From: Thiobacillus denitrificans | Lineage (GTDB): Bacteria > Pseudomonadota > Gammaproteobacteria > Burkholderiales > Thiobacillaceae | Assembly: GCA_002343685.1 (NCBI GenBank) | Contig: DDRS01000027.1 | Location: 62,001 to 126,000 of the forward strand | Direction of reading: 5' to 3' | Length of the DNA stretch: 64,000 nucleotides | Shown here: in pieces, positions 11,801 through 18,313 of the stretch | Layout of the letters: each line of letters starts with the position of its first letter | Numbering within the stretch: position 1 is the first letter of the stretch | Notes under the pieces: generated by a model | Databases searched by the model: none | Told to the model about the DNA's origin: nothing | The model's input: the letters and a program-made list of their open reading frames with translations, nothing else | Made by a program: the position numbers and the translations under genes

Positions 11801-12981
11801 ACCTGGGGAACTCGGCTGGAATTTCCTCTTATGGCAATCTGAAGAACCAAGCTTTACCGACCGGAGGCGCCACGCTCTCGGTCGCAGCAGGCCTGGGACA
11901 GGATGGCGACGGTCACGTGCGGGATCCGGACTATGCCGGATTCGCTGCACGCTATCTGGCGCCAGGTAGCGCGGCCCTGGCCGATTACAAGGCGCCAGCG
12001 GACTTCTCGAGTTTGTCTCAGGCTCAGCAGGCCCTGCTTGTTTTCAATAACGAGCTGTTGATCGGCGCCAGCGAAGGGCAGGCAGGCAAGGGCTACGATC
12101 GCGCCTACGATGCCATTGCTACTTTGTTCCCAAGCCAGGATGCCGCGGGCGCTCCGCTGGCCTATCAAGGCGATGTGAATTTGGTATTCAGCCGTATCAG
12201 CACCCAGCAAACCGGTGATATCCAATTGCTTATGCCGGGCGGCAGCCTCAACGTGGGACTGGCCAACCCGCCGCCCAGCCTGGCTGACAACAAGGCGCCA
12301 TCCGATCTGGGCATCATGAGTTTTGCCGGGGGCAATATCCTGGCGATGGCCCGGGACGATATCCAGGTGAACCAGTCCAGGGTACTCACCGTGGCCGGGG
12401 GAGACATCCTGCTCTGGTCGACCCTGGGCAACGTGGATGCGGGCAAGGGCAAGAAGACGGCGACCGCTGCCCCGCCGCCCCAGGTCACCTACGATGCCAG
12501 CGGTAACCCGACGCTGAATGTGCAGGGTACGGTGAGCGGCAGCGGGATCGGAACGCTCAAGACCAATCCCAATATTCCCGACGGCAATGTGGTGCTGGCC
12601 GCACCATCCGGCGTGGTGGATGCGGGCGATGCGGGCATCCGTTCCTCCGGCAATCTGCTGATCGCAGCCCAGCAGGTGCTGAATAGCGGGAATATCCAAG
12701 TGGGTGGCAATGTCGTCGGAGCGCCCGCGTCGAGCAGCGGCCTGGGGGCCGGCTTGAGCGGCCTCGGCAACTTGTCTCCGAATGGCCAGTCGGCTGAGGA
12801 GGCCAACCGGTCGATGCGGGATGGTTCAGCGAACTCGGCGGAACAGATGCAAAAGGTCCAGGAGGCCCTTGCCAACTTCAAACCTTCGCTTATCAGCGTA
12901 GAGGTACTGGGTTTTGGCGAGGGGGCTGGGCGCTGTCCAGATGGCGATACCGCATGTGCCAAGAAGAAAGGGGGCAGCTGA
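2866..12981 (+). CDS. Giant filamentous haemagglutinin-like exoprotein (TpsA)
   Basis: This 3371-residue protein begins with a signal peptide (about residues 1-30, ending VQAAG) followed by a TPS secretion domain (about 45-300) that includes the NQNGILFAAGAQVDTRSLVA stretch at about residue 130, the FHA-family NPNGI/NPNL-type motif. The rest is a long right-handed beta-helix with repeated Gly-rich turns such as AGGDI and GGNVQIAAGGD. The extreme C-terminus has two cysteines, Cys3357 and Cys3364, within the last 15 residues. In HMW1-type adhesins such a terminal disulfide loop anchors the protein in its transporter, so this protein is probably cell-surface tethered. The start is preceded by GAAGG six bases upstream. 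It is likely an adhesin or surface scaffold; a phosphate-related role is inferred only from its neighbours. Confidence 0.9.
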   Translation: MNSKQRTPLHRFAAYGMSVWVGIVPPLVQAAGTLPVPCAGGTCGTNPNPTPWIGQGSGSLSVTPDGSHMVIQQNTGKAIFNWAGFNIGAGNSVQFVQPNAAASSLNRIWDANPTTIQGQLSANGQIFLLNQNGILFAAGAQVDTRSLVASSLDINDNVYLNGLIANLNSNPQFAPFSGATVAGFVRVEAGATLTTGSGGSVMLFAPTVENNGLIHTPDGQILLAAGSKVYLAPSGDANLRGLLVAVDNPGTGAAAPGTSTASNLDLGQLIAERGNVTLAGLAVNQKGRITATTSVSANGSVYLMAGDTAQFNASLSNPYPVTRGGTLVLGAKSVTEVLPDDDDTQTIVDSANMNVSKVNALAQNIVMEGDGTSGALIRAPGGDVTLSARRLDGTSTGIGDYTSTALPDNLKSYPNPPTNTAAKTGTRIEMQAGSRIDVSGMSDVELAMERNVLQVQLRGDELKDAPLQRDGFLRGKTVAVDIRDLDENGRIPLADLSGYKNQIARTAKERLTAGGNVKLQSEGDVVIRAGASIDVSGGSVRYRDGYVYTSQLVTQSGKTYDISEAPVDEVYVGFANEKLISGDKWLDDQSIKAMGKFEAGYVEGKDAGTVQIVAHDLSLPAGVLHGATTTGPYQRDDASRPRGGQLILGDTSYQVALDGQKEYDFKLPGITFYSGGTPGTDGNVWISTDLFDAGFDRLAVYSNGTITVPAGTTLATQSGGSLYLGSTKRIDVQGNLITPGGAITLKTFQPFSGLDGDVTLGAHTLISAAGTWTNDSLPDADRSAASQADAGSISIEGYGDLDLATGSVLDVSGGAWVKQDGSVEKGNAGSISLAVKSLDASQTASNRITLGSELRGYAMGKGGSLKIRAAKALIGNSGTPLPAGWGGETLVLDSGIFTRGGFTDYSVEGYDALTVAANTIIRPDYAGWQLKNSALAQSSGSNMKDLANEVVLPWQLRAPMRLALKSGNNFASSGGVQFGQLVVGTGAVIDVGPQGSIDLSAGNLLTVDGSLTAAAGSISLALAQVGDWYRDNRAIWVGSHARLDVSGIAKQLPSTTGLREGEVLQGGTISLSAGTGTLDGKNYTGAGNVVIQARTDGQATLDVSGAKATLDLVTGAGNAATVKATEVASDAGSVVITATEGILLDDGVMVGKSGGAGAAGGRFSAAIWKDRSAGTPGRGYPTLYGDRQMILSQTGDHVPAGLTPGTSIDHAVYGGKAYIPVGGLVSGGFDSVAFKSENQIAFNGPVNLGVKRQIVLDAPVLMGGAGDVSLSAAYIRAGNLDSLFQTNVPTASGGTAHLDVAAKMLDLEGNFALQGFQSAAFGADQDIRFNAVAVSGSPTYTGSLSAAGNLVFKSAQAYPTTLSTFRVSTPADVTFTGNGHAAPLPLSAGGRLSVNAANIFQNGVLRAPLGSLYLTAGNTIRLGDGSLTSVSAAGALLPLGQTTSDGSEWVYQLDNYTLILDAPPEKSIRLDAPDIQVRATAGLDLSGGGDLYAYEFLPGPGGSRDILAEPGVYAVIPGYGAGYAPRDIQNSDSTLQAGASVYLSGGGGLNAGVYTLLPAHYALMPGAYLVKAVSGYQDMLPHQNRALADGAALVAGRALVNGTDIAAGRSQGYLVASGDVVRTYSSFIESHANTFFTQAAQATGDTRPRLPEDAGLLSLRATQLTMNAAPRFDVGAGGRGGMLDIASSAIAIVDDVSGVPNGYLGLSAEMLNSFNVESLLIGGTRSVSASGYDIDVNAADVRLLNSADHALKAGEVMLASRDALTLGSGMGDGRGGYIESQGELTGAPDEITLNGDGAFLRVAQSSLPILSRGATAGSAGTLTLHEKAELTGDSILLDATRDNLIAGTAVFNSPAISVASSRVSFGAVPAGQDGLKVTPGLLAQLRQARDLRLRTYSTMDFYDGASVDLTDGATAPAGLTLDAPALVVHTGEDVVFQANSLVLGNTSGSYSGSAAPMSGSLSLRAERYVDAAGTVAKGTGRITLGDGQVALWGGRAYTLAASDEIMTSGKGQMDASGALTLETPHLVADTGTVYDIQSNAALNVVRSATPNPAALADTLGGRLGLKGDTVYVDTQIDALAGHIDIEATGGAAGADNLVLANGAQVNAVGYAKAFGTETAYADGGQIELRASHGNVALDNGARVSVAGAGEGDAGSLTIRAINGTAKLDGDLDGGADTAHGAVGGRFALDLAGLGDFSGLLSKLGAGKFSESVSVRLRGSGTAGSIAMAAGDVLTSHDVLLVSDQGDIRLAGVIDSTGARGGNVQAYAAGDVALLSGAQLNAYATRSEAQYAGSSGDGGKVTLGTVGGHIDIQSGSALDVSAHGSYAEGGSVVLRAPRNSAGTDMAIAHLDGAIVGVDEVVAEGFKSYAQNSLGASDIAVNSAIYNDANAFMANAAAIAARLGKTSDPAFHVRPGVEMDSAGDLTLNGDLGLQALHVAGESGVLTLRAAGDLILNGSISDGFNGTAASATQNSGDSWSYRLASGADAGSSNPLAVRDKTDLAGKGNFTLAAGKMVRTGTGDIDIAVGGDLTLKSTSATQVAVIYTAGVPGDTTGYAIPSGTPKAVFPDRGGDLAIQVGGDVTAEVSGTSNKNQQQLITDWLARKVNAGSTFWWPDFSAFRQGVGALGGGNVQIAAGGDIVNLGAVVPVSGKTNTTSGGMDVRGGGDLTVVAGGDIRGGVFQVGSGQGRIQSGGAIREGRTVSGVPIYPYLALEQGGYDVSAHGNVTIASVFDPTALYRTGFSGTPYFYDYAPGSKVGVQSLVGDVRFDNNNSNLTLLKNAFFPTFTAGGVTALSGYPGQVEAAALSGGIAIANNMVLFPDAQGNLQLLAQKGITLEQGSEVYLSDFDPALIPGALNAGTSTVGLDQYQQFSASISKHASPLLHGADTRSAYLYSLMGDVDLAGYFVSTRQTSIDAGRDIVFRSIAYVQNNADDNLSSFRAGRDIVSPSVRNVTNGLASNNAELQVGGPGYGEFFAGRNIDLGNSAGISSYGNLKNQALPTGGATLSVAAGLGQDGDGHVRDPDYAGFAARYLAPGSAALADYKAPADFSSLSQAQQALLVFNNELLIGASEGQAGKGYDRAYDAIATLFPSQDAAGAPLAYQGDVNLVFSRISTQQTGDIQLLMPGGSLNVGLANPPPSLADNKAPSDLGIMSFAGGNILAMARDDIQVNQSRVLTVAGGDILLWSTLGNVDAGKGKKTATAAPPPQVTYDASGNPTLNVQGTVSGSGIGTLKTNPNIPDGNVVLAAPSGVVDAGDAGIRSSGNLLIAAQQVLNSGNIQVGGNVVGAPASSSGLGAGLSGLGNLSPNGQSAEEANRSMRDGSANSAEQMQKVQEALANFKPSLISVEVLGFGEGAGRCPDGDTACAKKKGGS

Positions 12982-13035
12982 AGACCATCCTGGATGCGGC
13001 GCCGGCATGTGCCGATCGGCTCATGTCATAGCGCT

Positions 13036-13060
13036 GCATGTTCATGGCCATGCAACATGC
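13036..13060. repeat. Nested inverted repeat between tpsA and exbB
   Basis: The outer arms GCATGTT and AACATGC enclose CATGGCCATG with a single-base bulge. It lies 48 bp before the exbB start, within a 126-bp gap. It could be an mRNA hairpin or a protein-binding palindrome. No T run follows, so it is not an ordinary terminator. Confidence 0.45.
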
Positions 13061-13107
13061 GACATACACAATCAATGACTTTGTAAACATCCCGAAGACA
13101 TTGAGAC

Positions 13108-14862
13108 ATGATCCGATTCCTGTTCCCCCTGCTGTTGATGTTGGCGGCCGCCCCGGCCCATGCGTGGTGGAACGGCGACTGGTCTGCACGCAAGGCAATC
13201 ACGGTCAATACGGCCGATTCGGGCGCCGCCGTGAAGGAGGCGCAGACCAATGCGCCGGTATTGATCCGCCTGCACACGGGCAACTTCGACTTTCTGAGCG
13301 CGAACCCCAATGGCTCCGATCTGCGCTTCGTGGCGGGTGACGACAAGACGCCGCTGAATTTCCAGATCGAGAAATTCGACAGCACCGCCGAGCAGGCCCT
13401 GATCTGGGTACAGGTTCCCAAGGTGGAAGGCGGCAAGGACAAGCAGCAGGTCTGGCTGTATTACGGTAATGAGGGCGCGCCTGCGGTTGGCGACGGAAAA
13501 GCAGTCTACGACCCCAGCTTCATGCTGGTCCAGCATTACGCGGAGACCAGCGGTGCACCGCAGGACAGCACGGCGGCGGCGATTCCATCCGGTGCCTTCA
13601 CCGCCACGCGCACCCCGGGCGGGGCGATCGGCGGAGCCGTCAAGTTCGATGGGACGCAAACGCTCGATATTCCTGCCGCACCGAAACTGGTCTATGGCGC
13701 GGCGGCCGGCATGACAGTCTCACTCTGGGTCAAGCCGGACACGGCCGGCCAGACGGCCGAACTGCTGCATGCCGGGCAGACGCTGACACTGGCACTGGAA
13801 GATGGCAAGCTTGTCGCCCGTTCGGGCGGCGTCACGGTAACCGGGCCGGATGTTCCCGCAACAGGCTGGAGCCAGGTGTCGGCGACCCTGGGCGACAAGC
13901 TTCGTGTGTATCTCAATGGCGCAATGGCAGCCGAGGCCGCAGTGGCGGCACCCGATGCGGCACTGGAGCTGAAACTTGGCTCGGGCTTCAAGGGCGAGGT
14001 CGATGAACTGGAAGTGTCCAACATTGCACGCAGCGCGGATTGGCTGCGCCTGGCCGCGATGACGCAAGGCCTGGACAGCGACAAGGTGGTGCAAGCGGGT
14101 GAGGAGGAAAGCGAGGACAGCGGCGGCGATGCCTCCTACTTCGGCGTGATCCTGAAGAGCGTGACACTGGATGGCTGGGTGGTGATCGCGGTACTGATGG
14201 TGATGCTGGGCATCAGCGTGCTGGTGATGGCGTCGAAGGCATTGCTGGTGAGCAAGATCACCCGGGCGAACAAGGAATTCCTGGAGGCCTTCCATGATTT
14301 GAAGGCGCAGGATACGGCCAGGCTGGATGCCGACGACGATCCCGAGGATGCCGACCTGAAAGGCAGCGGCATGGCGGAGATCCTGTTCGGCCATCACGAC
14401 CATCACCAGAACTCGACCCTGTACCGCATCTATCACGCCGGCATCCAGCAGGTGAAGAACCGCATGGGCAAGCGCGCCGGCGTGGAACTGTCACCGCAGG
14501 CGCTCGATGTGGTGAAGGCCAGCCTCGATGCCACGGTGGTACGCGAGAACCAGAAACTCAACAGCCTGATGGTGCTGCTGACCATCGCGATTTCCGGCGG
14601 GCCGTTCCTCGGCCTGCTCGGCACCGTGGTCGGGGTGATGATCACCTTCGCTGCGATCGCCGCCACCGGCGACGTCAACGTGGCGGCGATCGCGCCCGGC
14701 ATCGCCGCCGCGCTGGTCGCCACGGTGGCCGGCCTGGCAGTCGCGATCCCGGCGCTGTTCGGCTACAACTACCTGGGCTCGCGCATCAAGGCGATCAGCG
14801 CCGACATGCACGTGTTCGTCGACGAGTACATCGCCCGCATCGCCGAAACCTACAGCCGATAG
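13108..14862 (+). CDS. ExbB/TolQ proton-channel protein fused to a periplasmic DUF2341/LamG region
   Basis: The protein is 584 residues, more than twice a plain ExbB. It has a signal peptide (MIRFLFPLLLMLAAAPAHA), a DUF2341-like region (about 20-125, with ARKAITVN and QVWLYYGN), a concanavalin/LamG-like beta-sandwich (about 130-310), a first membrane helix (about 350-376), and the MotA/TolQ/ExbB core with two further helices (about 490-565, including GPFLGLLGTVVGVMITF). The sandwich would face the periplasm, so the motor subunit carries its own binding or sensor module. exbD follows after 9 bp and tonB after that. Similar fusions exist as exbB paralogues in proteobacteria; ligand and trigger are unknown. 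Confidence 0.88.
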   Translation: MIRFLFPLLLMLAAAPAHAWWNGDWSARKAITVNTADSGAAVKEAQTNAPVLIRLHTGNFDFLSANPNGSDLRFVAGDDKTPLNFQIEKFDSTAEQALIWVQVPKVEGGKDKQQVWLYYGNEGAPAVGDGKAVYDPSFMLVQHYAETSGAPQDSTAAAIPSGAFTATRTPGGAIGGAVKFDGTQTLDIPAAPKLVYGAAAGMTVSLWVKPDTAGQTAELLHAGQTLTLALEDGKLVARSGGVTVTGPDVPATGWSQVSATLGDKLRVYLNGAMAAEAAVAAPDAALELKLGSGFKGEVDELEVSNIARSADWLRLAAMTQGLDSDKVVQAGEEESEDSGGDASYFGVILKSVTLDGWVVIAVLMVMLGISVLVMASKALLVSKITRANKEFLEAFHDLKAQDTARLDADDDPEDADLKGSGMAEILFGHHDHHQNSTLYRIYHAGIQQVKNRMGKRAGVELSPQALDVVKASLDATVVRENQKLNSLMVLLTIAISGGPFLGLLGTVVGVMITFAAIAATGDVNVAAIAPGIAAALVATVAGLAVAIPALFGYNYLGSRIKAISADMHVFVDEYIARIAETYSR

Positions 14863-14871
14863 GGGACGGAC

Positions 14872-15279
14872 ATGGCCGAGATCCGCGAAGACAACGAACC
14901 GTTCGACGACATCAACATCACGCCGATGCTGGACCTGGCGTATGTGCTGCTGGTCATCTTCATCATCATGACAACGGCGTCGGTGCAGGGCATCAAGGTC
15001 AACCTGCCCAAGGCCAGCAACACGCCGAGCCTGGCCAAGCCCAAGACCAAGTCGGTCACCATCGATGCCAACGGGCAGATCTACCTGGACACCTATCCGG
15101 TCAGCATGGCCGAACTGGAGAGCCGCCTGAAGAGCTTCAAGGCGATCACGCCCGACCTGCCGGTGGTGATCAAGGGCGACTCGAAGATTGCGTATGAAAA
15201 AGTGATCGACGTGATGGATTTGTGCGGCCGACTCGACATCACCCAGCTGGGCCTGGTAACGGCCAAGCAGCCGAAATAA
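14872..15279 (+). CDS. exbD: ExbD/TolR biopolymer transport protein
   Basis: This is the partner of ExbB in converting proton-motive force into movement of TonB. It is a 135-residue protein with one N-terminal membrane helix containing the essential aspartate (ITPMLDLAYVLLVIFIIM, Asp near residue 22) and a periplasmic ExbD domain. It sits 9 bp after exbB and 2 bp before tonB, with GGGGA before its start. Confidence 0.93.
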   Translation: MAEIREDNEPFDDINITPMLDLAYVLLVIFIIMTTASVQGIKVNLPKASNTPSLAKPKTKSVTIDANGQIYLDTYPVSMAELESRLKSFKAITPDLPVVIKGDSKIAYEKVIDVMDLCGRLDITQLGLVTAKQPK

Positions 15280-15281
15280 CG

Positions 15282-15923
15282 ATGCCTGCTGACAAGCGAT
15301 CCCTGCGCAGCCGGCTGCCGCTCATCGGCGGCCTGTTGTTCATGACGCTGTTCACGGCGGGGGTGATCTGGGGAGTGATGGGGTTCATCAAGGATTCCGG
15401 CAAGCCCGAAAGGCCGAAGATCCAGACCATTTCCCTGATCAAGCCACCGCCGCCCAAGCCGCCGGAAGAAAAGCCGCCCGAGCCGCAGAAGATCGACAAG
15501 CCGAAGGAAGAGGTCAAGCTCGACCAGCCCCAGCCGCCCCAGCCCGAGGCGCCGCCCCCGCCGCCCGGCGGCATACCGGATGGCCCGGCAGGCGGGATGG
15601 CGACCGATCTGGCCGCAGGCAGCGGAATCGGCATCGGCGGCGGGATCGGCAACGAACGCCGTAGCTGGTATTCGAACATGATCTCGCGCCAGCTGGAGGA
15701 CGAGCTGAGACGTGCCAAGCGCCTGCAGGGCAAGGACTACCGAGTGGTCGCGCAGATATGGTTCAACCCGTCCGGGGGCGTCAGCCGGGTGCAGCTTGAC
15801 CAGGGCACGGGCGACAGCGCGCTCGACGAGGCGCTGCGCCAAGAGATCCTGCAGGCAAGCCTGCGCGACCCCTTGCCGGACGACATCCCGCAACCGGTGC
15901 GGCTGCGTGTGGTGTCGCGCTGA
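15282..15923 (+). CDS. tonB: TonB-family energy transducer
   Basis: The start was set at the ATG two bases after the exbD stop (213 residues). Domains in order: a basic N-terminus, one membrane anchor (about 14-32, LIGGLLFMTLFTAGVIWGVM), a Pro/Lys/Glu-rich periplasmic spacer (about 45-90), and a C-terminal TonB domain (about 135-213, with VAQIWFNPSGGVSRVQL). It completes a self-contained ExbB-ExbD-TonB set. No TonB-dependent receptor is encoded in the cluster, so its outer-membrane target is unknown; the porin and TpsB are the only local outer-membrane candidates. Confidence 0.88.
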   Translation: MPADKRSLRSRLPLIGGLLFMTLFTAGVIWGVMGFIKDSGKPERPKIQTISLIKPPPPKPPEEKPPEPQKIDKPKEEVKLDQPQPPQPEAPPPPPGGIPDGPAGGMATDLAAGSGIGIGGGIGNERRSWYSNMISRQLEDELRRAKRLQGKDYRVVAQIWFNPSGGVSRVQLDQGTGDSALDEALRQEILQASLRDPLPDDIPQPVRLRVVSR

Positions 15924-15956
15924 GTTTCCGATTCATGAACACGATCCACTAAACCA

Positions 15957-17504
15957 ATGAAAACTCATTACATCAAGCCCCTGGCCATGGCGCTCAGCCT
16001 GGTTTTTGCCATGCCTGTCCAGGCCGCCAGCGAACGCCAGGAACTGGAGACGCTGCGCGCAACGACGCTGGCTCTCGTGGATGCTCTGGTGAAACAGGGC
16101 GTGCTGAGCGCCGAGGTGGCGCAGGAGCTTATCAAGCAGGCAGAGAAGAAAGGCCAAGAGCAGGCCGACGTAAGCGCCAAATCCGAAGCCGCGTCCGGCG
16201 TAGTACGCGTGCCTTACATCCCCGAAGTGGTGAAGCGCGAAATCAGCGAGCAGATCCGGCAGGAAGTGGTGGCGCAGGCCAAGACCGAGCACTGGGGCGA
16301 CGTAAACGCGGTACCGGAATGGGTGGAACGCCTGAAGTGGGAAGGCGATATCCGTCTGCGTTTTCAGGATGACCTGTACGCCAAAAGCAATGACATTCCC
16401 AACAGCTTCGCGGGTTACGGCATCAACCTCAACAATACCTCGGAGACCCGGGAGCGTCTCCGCCTGCGTGCGCGTCTGGGCCTGCTGGCCAAGATCACGG
16501 ATAACGTCTCGGCAGGATTCAGGATCACGACGGGCGACACCTCGGACCCCGTGTCCACCAATCAGACCATGGGTACGACCTTCAACAAATATTCCCTGGT
16601 GCTGGACCGGGCCTACGCCAAGGTGGCACCGTGGGAATGGTTGAGCGTGAGCGGTGGCCGCATTCCCAATCCATTTTTCAGTACGGACCTGGTTTGGGAC
16701 GACGACGTGAACTTCGAAGGCGCTGCCGCCAGCTTTACGCCCTGGTCGAGAGAAAACTGGGATTGGAAGCCTTTCGCGACCATCGGCGCCTTCCCGCTGC
16801 AGTCAGTAGAGACGTCGCCGACCAATCTGGCCAAAAACAAATGGCTCTATGCGGCGCAACTGGGGGTGAACTGGCGTGCAGGTCCGGATACCCGCTGGCG
16901 CTTCGGTCTGGCCTATTACGACTATCGCAATATCAAGGGCATCCCCAACACGGATCCCTTCCGACCCCATTTGTATGATGCGACCACACCCGGCTATCGC
17001 CAGAAGGGAAATTCCCTGTTTGACATCAGCCTGGGAGGGACGGGAACCTGGGCGCTGGCTGCCGATTATCAATTGGCCAACCTGACGGCGATGGTCGATC
17101 TGGCCCAGTTCGAACCGGTGCATGTGATCTTGACAGGCGATGTGGTCAAGAACATAGGCTATGACAACGCCGAAGTACAACAGCGCATGGGGGTAGGGTA
17201 CCAGGCCCGAACCCTGGGCTGGAACACCAAGCTCACGGTGGGCATGCCGAAGGTCGATAAGGAAGGGGATTGGCAGGCCTTCCTGGGCTACCGCAATCTT
17301 CAGCGGGATGCCACGCTGGATGCCTTTACCGACTCGGATTTCAACCTGGGCGGGACCAATAGCAAGGGCTTTTATCTTGGCGGCCTGTACGGGATCGATC
17401 GCAATTCCTGGCTGGGGGTGAAGTGGCTGTCCGCCGACTCGATCGACGGTCCGTTGTCCTTTGGCGTGGATGTTCTTCAAGTGGACTTCAATGCCAAGTT
17501 CTAA
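15957..17504 (+). CDS. Putative outer-membrane porin (Porin_5 type)
   Basis: A 515-residue exported protein. It has a signal peptide (MKTHYIKPLAMALSLVFAMPVQA), a Glu/Lys/Gln-rich coiled-coil (about 25-110) that could reach the periplasm or form the trimer, and a beta-barrel with alternating aromatic strands that ends in the canonical C-terminal phenylalanine (DFNAKF). The segment RLRFQDDLY...ERLRLRARLGL is typical of the 'putative porin' family. Context suggests uptake of phosphate, phosphoesters or the products of PhoX, as OprO/OprP do in Pseudomonas; that substrate is inferred. The next gene starts inside its last codons. Confidence 0.8.
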   Translation: MKTHYIKPLAMALSLVFAMPVQAASERQELETLRATTLALVDALVKQGVLSAEVAQELIKQAEKKGQEQADVSAKSEAASGVVRVPYIPEVVKREISEQIRQEVVAQAKTEHWGDVNAVPEWVERLKWEGDIRLRFQDDLYAKSNDIPNSFAGYGINLNNTSETRERLRLRARLGLLAKITDNVSAGFRITTGDTSDPVSTNQTMGTTFNKYSLVLDRAYAKVAPWEWLSVSGGRIPNPFFSTDLVWDDDVNFEGAAASFTPWSRENWDWKPFATIGAFPLQSVETSPTNLAKNKWLYAAQLGVNWRAGPDTRWRFGLAYYDYRNIKGIPNTDPFRPHLYDATTPGYRQKGNSLFDISLGGTGTWALAADYQLANLTAMVDLAQFEPVHVILTGDVVKNIGYDNAEVQQRMGVGYQARTLGWNTKLTVGMPKVDKEGDWQAFLGYRNLQRDATLDAFTDSDFNLGGTNSKGFYLGGLYGIDRNSWLGVKWLSADSIDGPLSFGVDVLQVDFNAKF

Positions 17505-18267
17505 GGCGCTGCGTTGGCTGTTGATCCTGCCCGCGCTGACGGCATTGTCGGCCCACGCCTTCGATATGGAGCGTGACACCTGGCTGTTGCCGGAAGATAA
17601 CGCCGCAGCTAACACTTTGCGCCAGGACCCCTTGGAGTTTGCACGGATCAAGGCCGACGGCAATGATCAGGAGCCGGAGTACGCCAAGGACGATCAGGCC
17701 AAGTTGATTGCCGCCGCCGGTGAGAATGATTTCAAAGCCGTGTCGCTATTGCTGGCCAAAGGTGTTAACCCCAACCTCAGCGCCGACCGTTGGGGTGACC
17801 GGGCGCTTCCCCGTGCCGTCGCCAACGGCAATGTGGAGATGGTGCGCATCCTGCTGGAGGCGGGCGCCGATCCGGATTTGAAAGGGCGGGGCTTCACCCC
17901 GCTCGGCATGTCCGCCCTGCAAGGGCACGTCCGGATCGTCCGCCTGCTGCTGAAGGCCGGCGCGGACGTCGACAGGAAAAGCAATGACGGCAACACGCCC
18001 ATCATCGCGGCCACGCTCATGCACCGGACCGACGTGGTGCGGGAACTGCTGGCCTATCACCCCGACATGACGATCTGGAACCGGGAGGGCCGGGTGAGCC
18101 TGGGCATCGCAGTCGAGCAGGGCGACACGGATATCGTGACGATGATGCTGGCAGCCGGCGTGGATCCCAATCTCATGGATCGCAATGGCAACCGACCGCT
18201 GTTCTGGGCGGGCGACCGTCAGGACATCGCCACCATGCTGGTGGCGCGTGGGGGGACCTCGTTTTGA
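17491..18267 (+). CDS. Exported ankyrin-repeat protein
   Basis: The ATG at 17491 (258 residues) is chosen because it opens a clear signal peptide (MPSSKALRWLLILPALTALSAHA) and overlaps the porin stop by 14 nt, as expected for coupled translation. About five ankyrin repeats occupy residues 70-250 (for example MVRILLEAGADPDLKGRGF and IVRLLLKAGADVDRKSNDG). Ankyrin arrays bind proteins, so this is probably a periplasmic partner of the secretion or TonB machinery. There are no enzymatic motifs. Confidence 0.8.
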   Translation: MPSSKALRWLLILPALTALSAHAFDMERDTWLLPEDNAAANTLRQDPLEFARIKADGNDQEPEYAKDDQAKLIAAAGENDFKAVSLLLAKGVNPNLSADRWGDRALPRAVANGNVEMVRILLEAGADPDLKGRGFTPLGMSALQGHVRIVRLLLKAGADVDRKSNDGNTPIIAATLMHRTDVVRELLAYHPDMTIWNREGRVSLGIAVEQGDTDIVTMMLAAGVDPNLMDRNGNRPLFWAGDRQDIATMLVARGGTSF

Positions 18268-18313
18268 AGCACATAGACCACGACCTGTCTTTTCTTGTTC
18301 AGGGAATCAATCC

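Noticed and set aside
13024..13041. Pho-box-like TGTCAT before exbB
   Set aside because: Only one half-site is convincing; the 11-bp downstream position reads CTGCATG.
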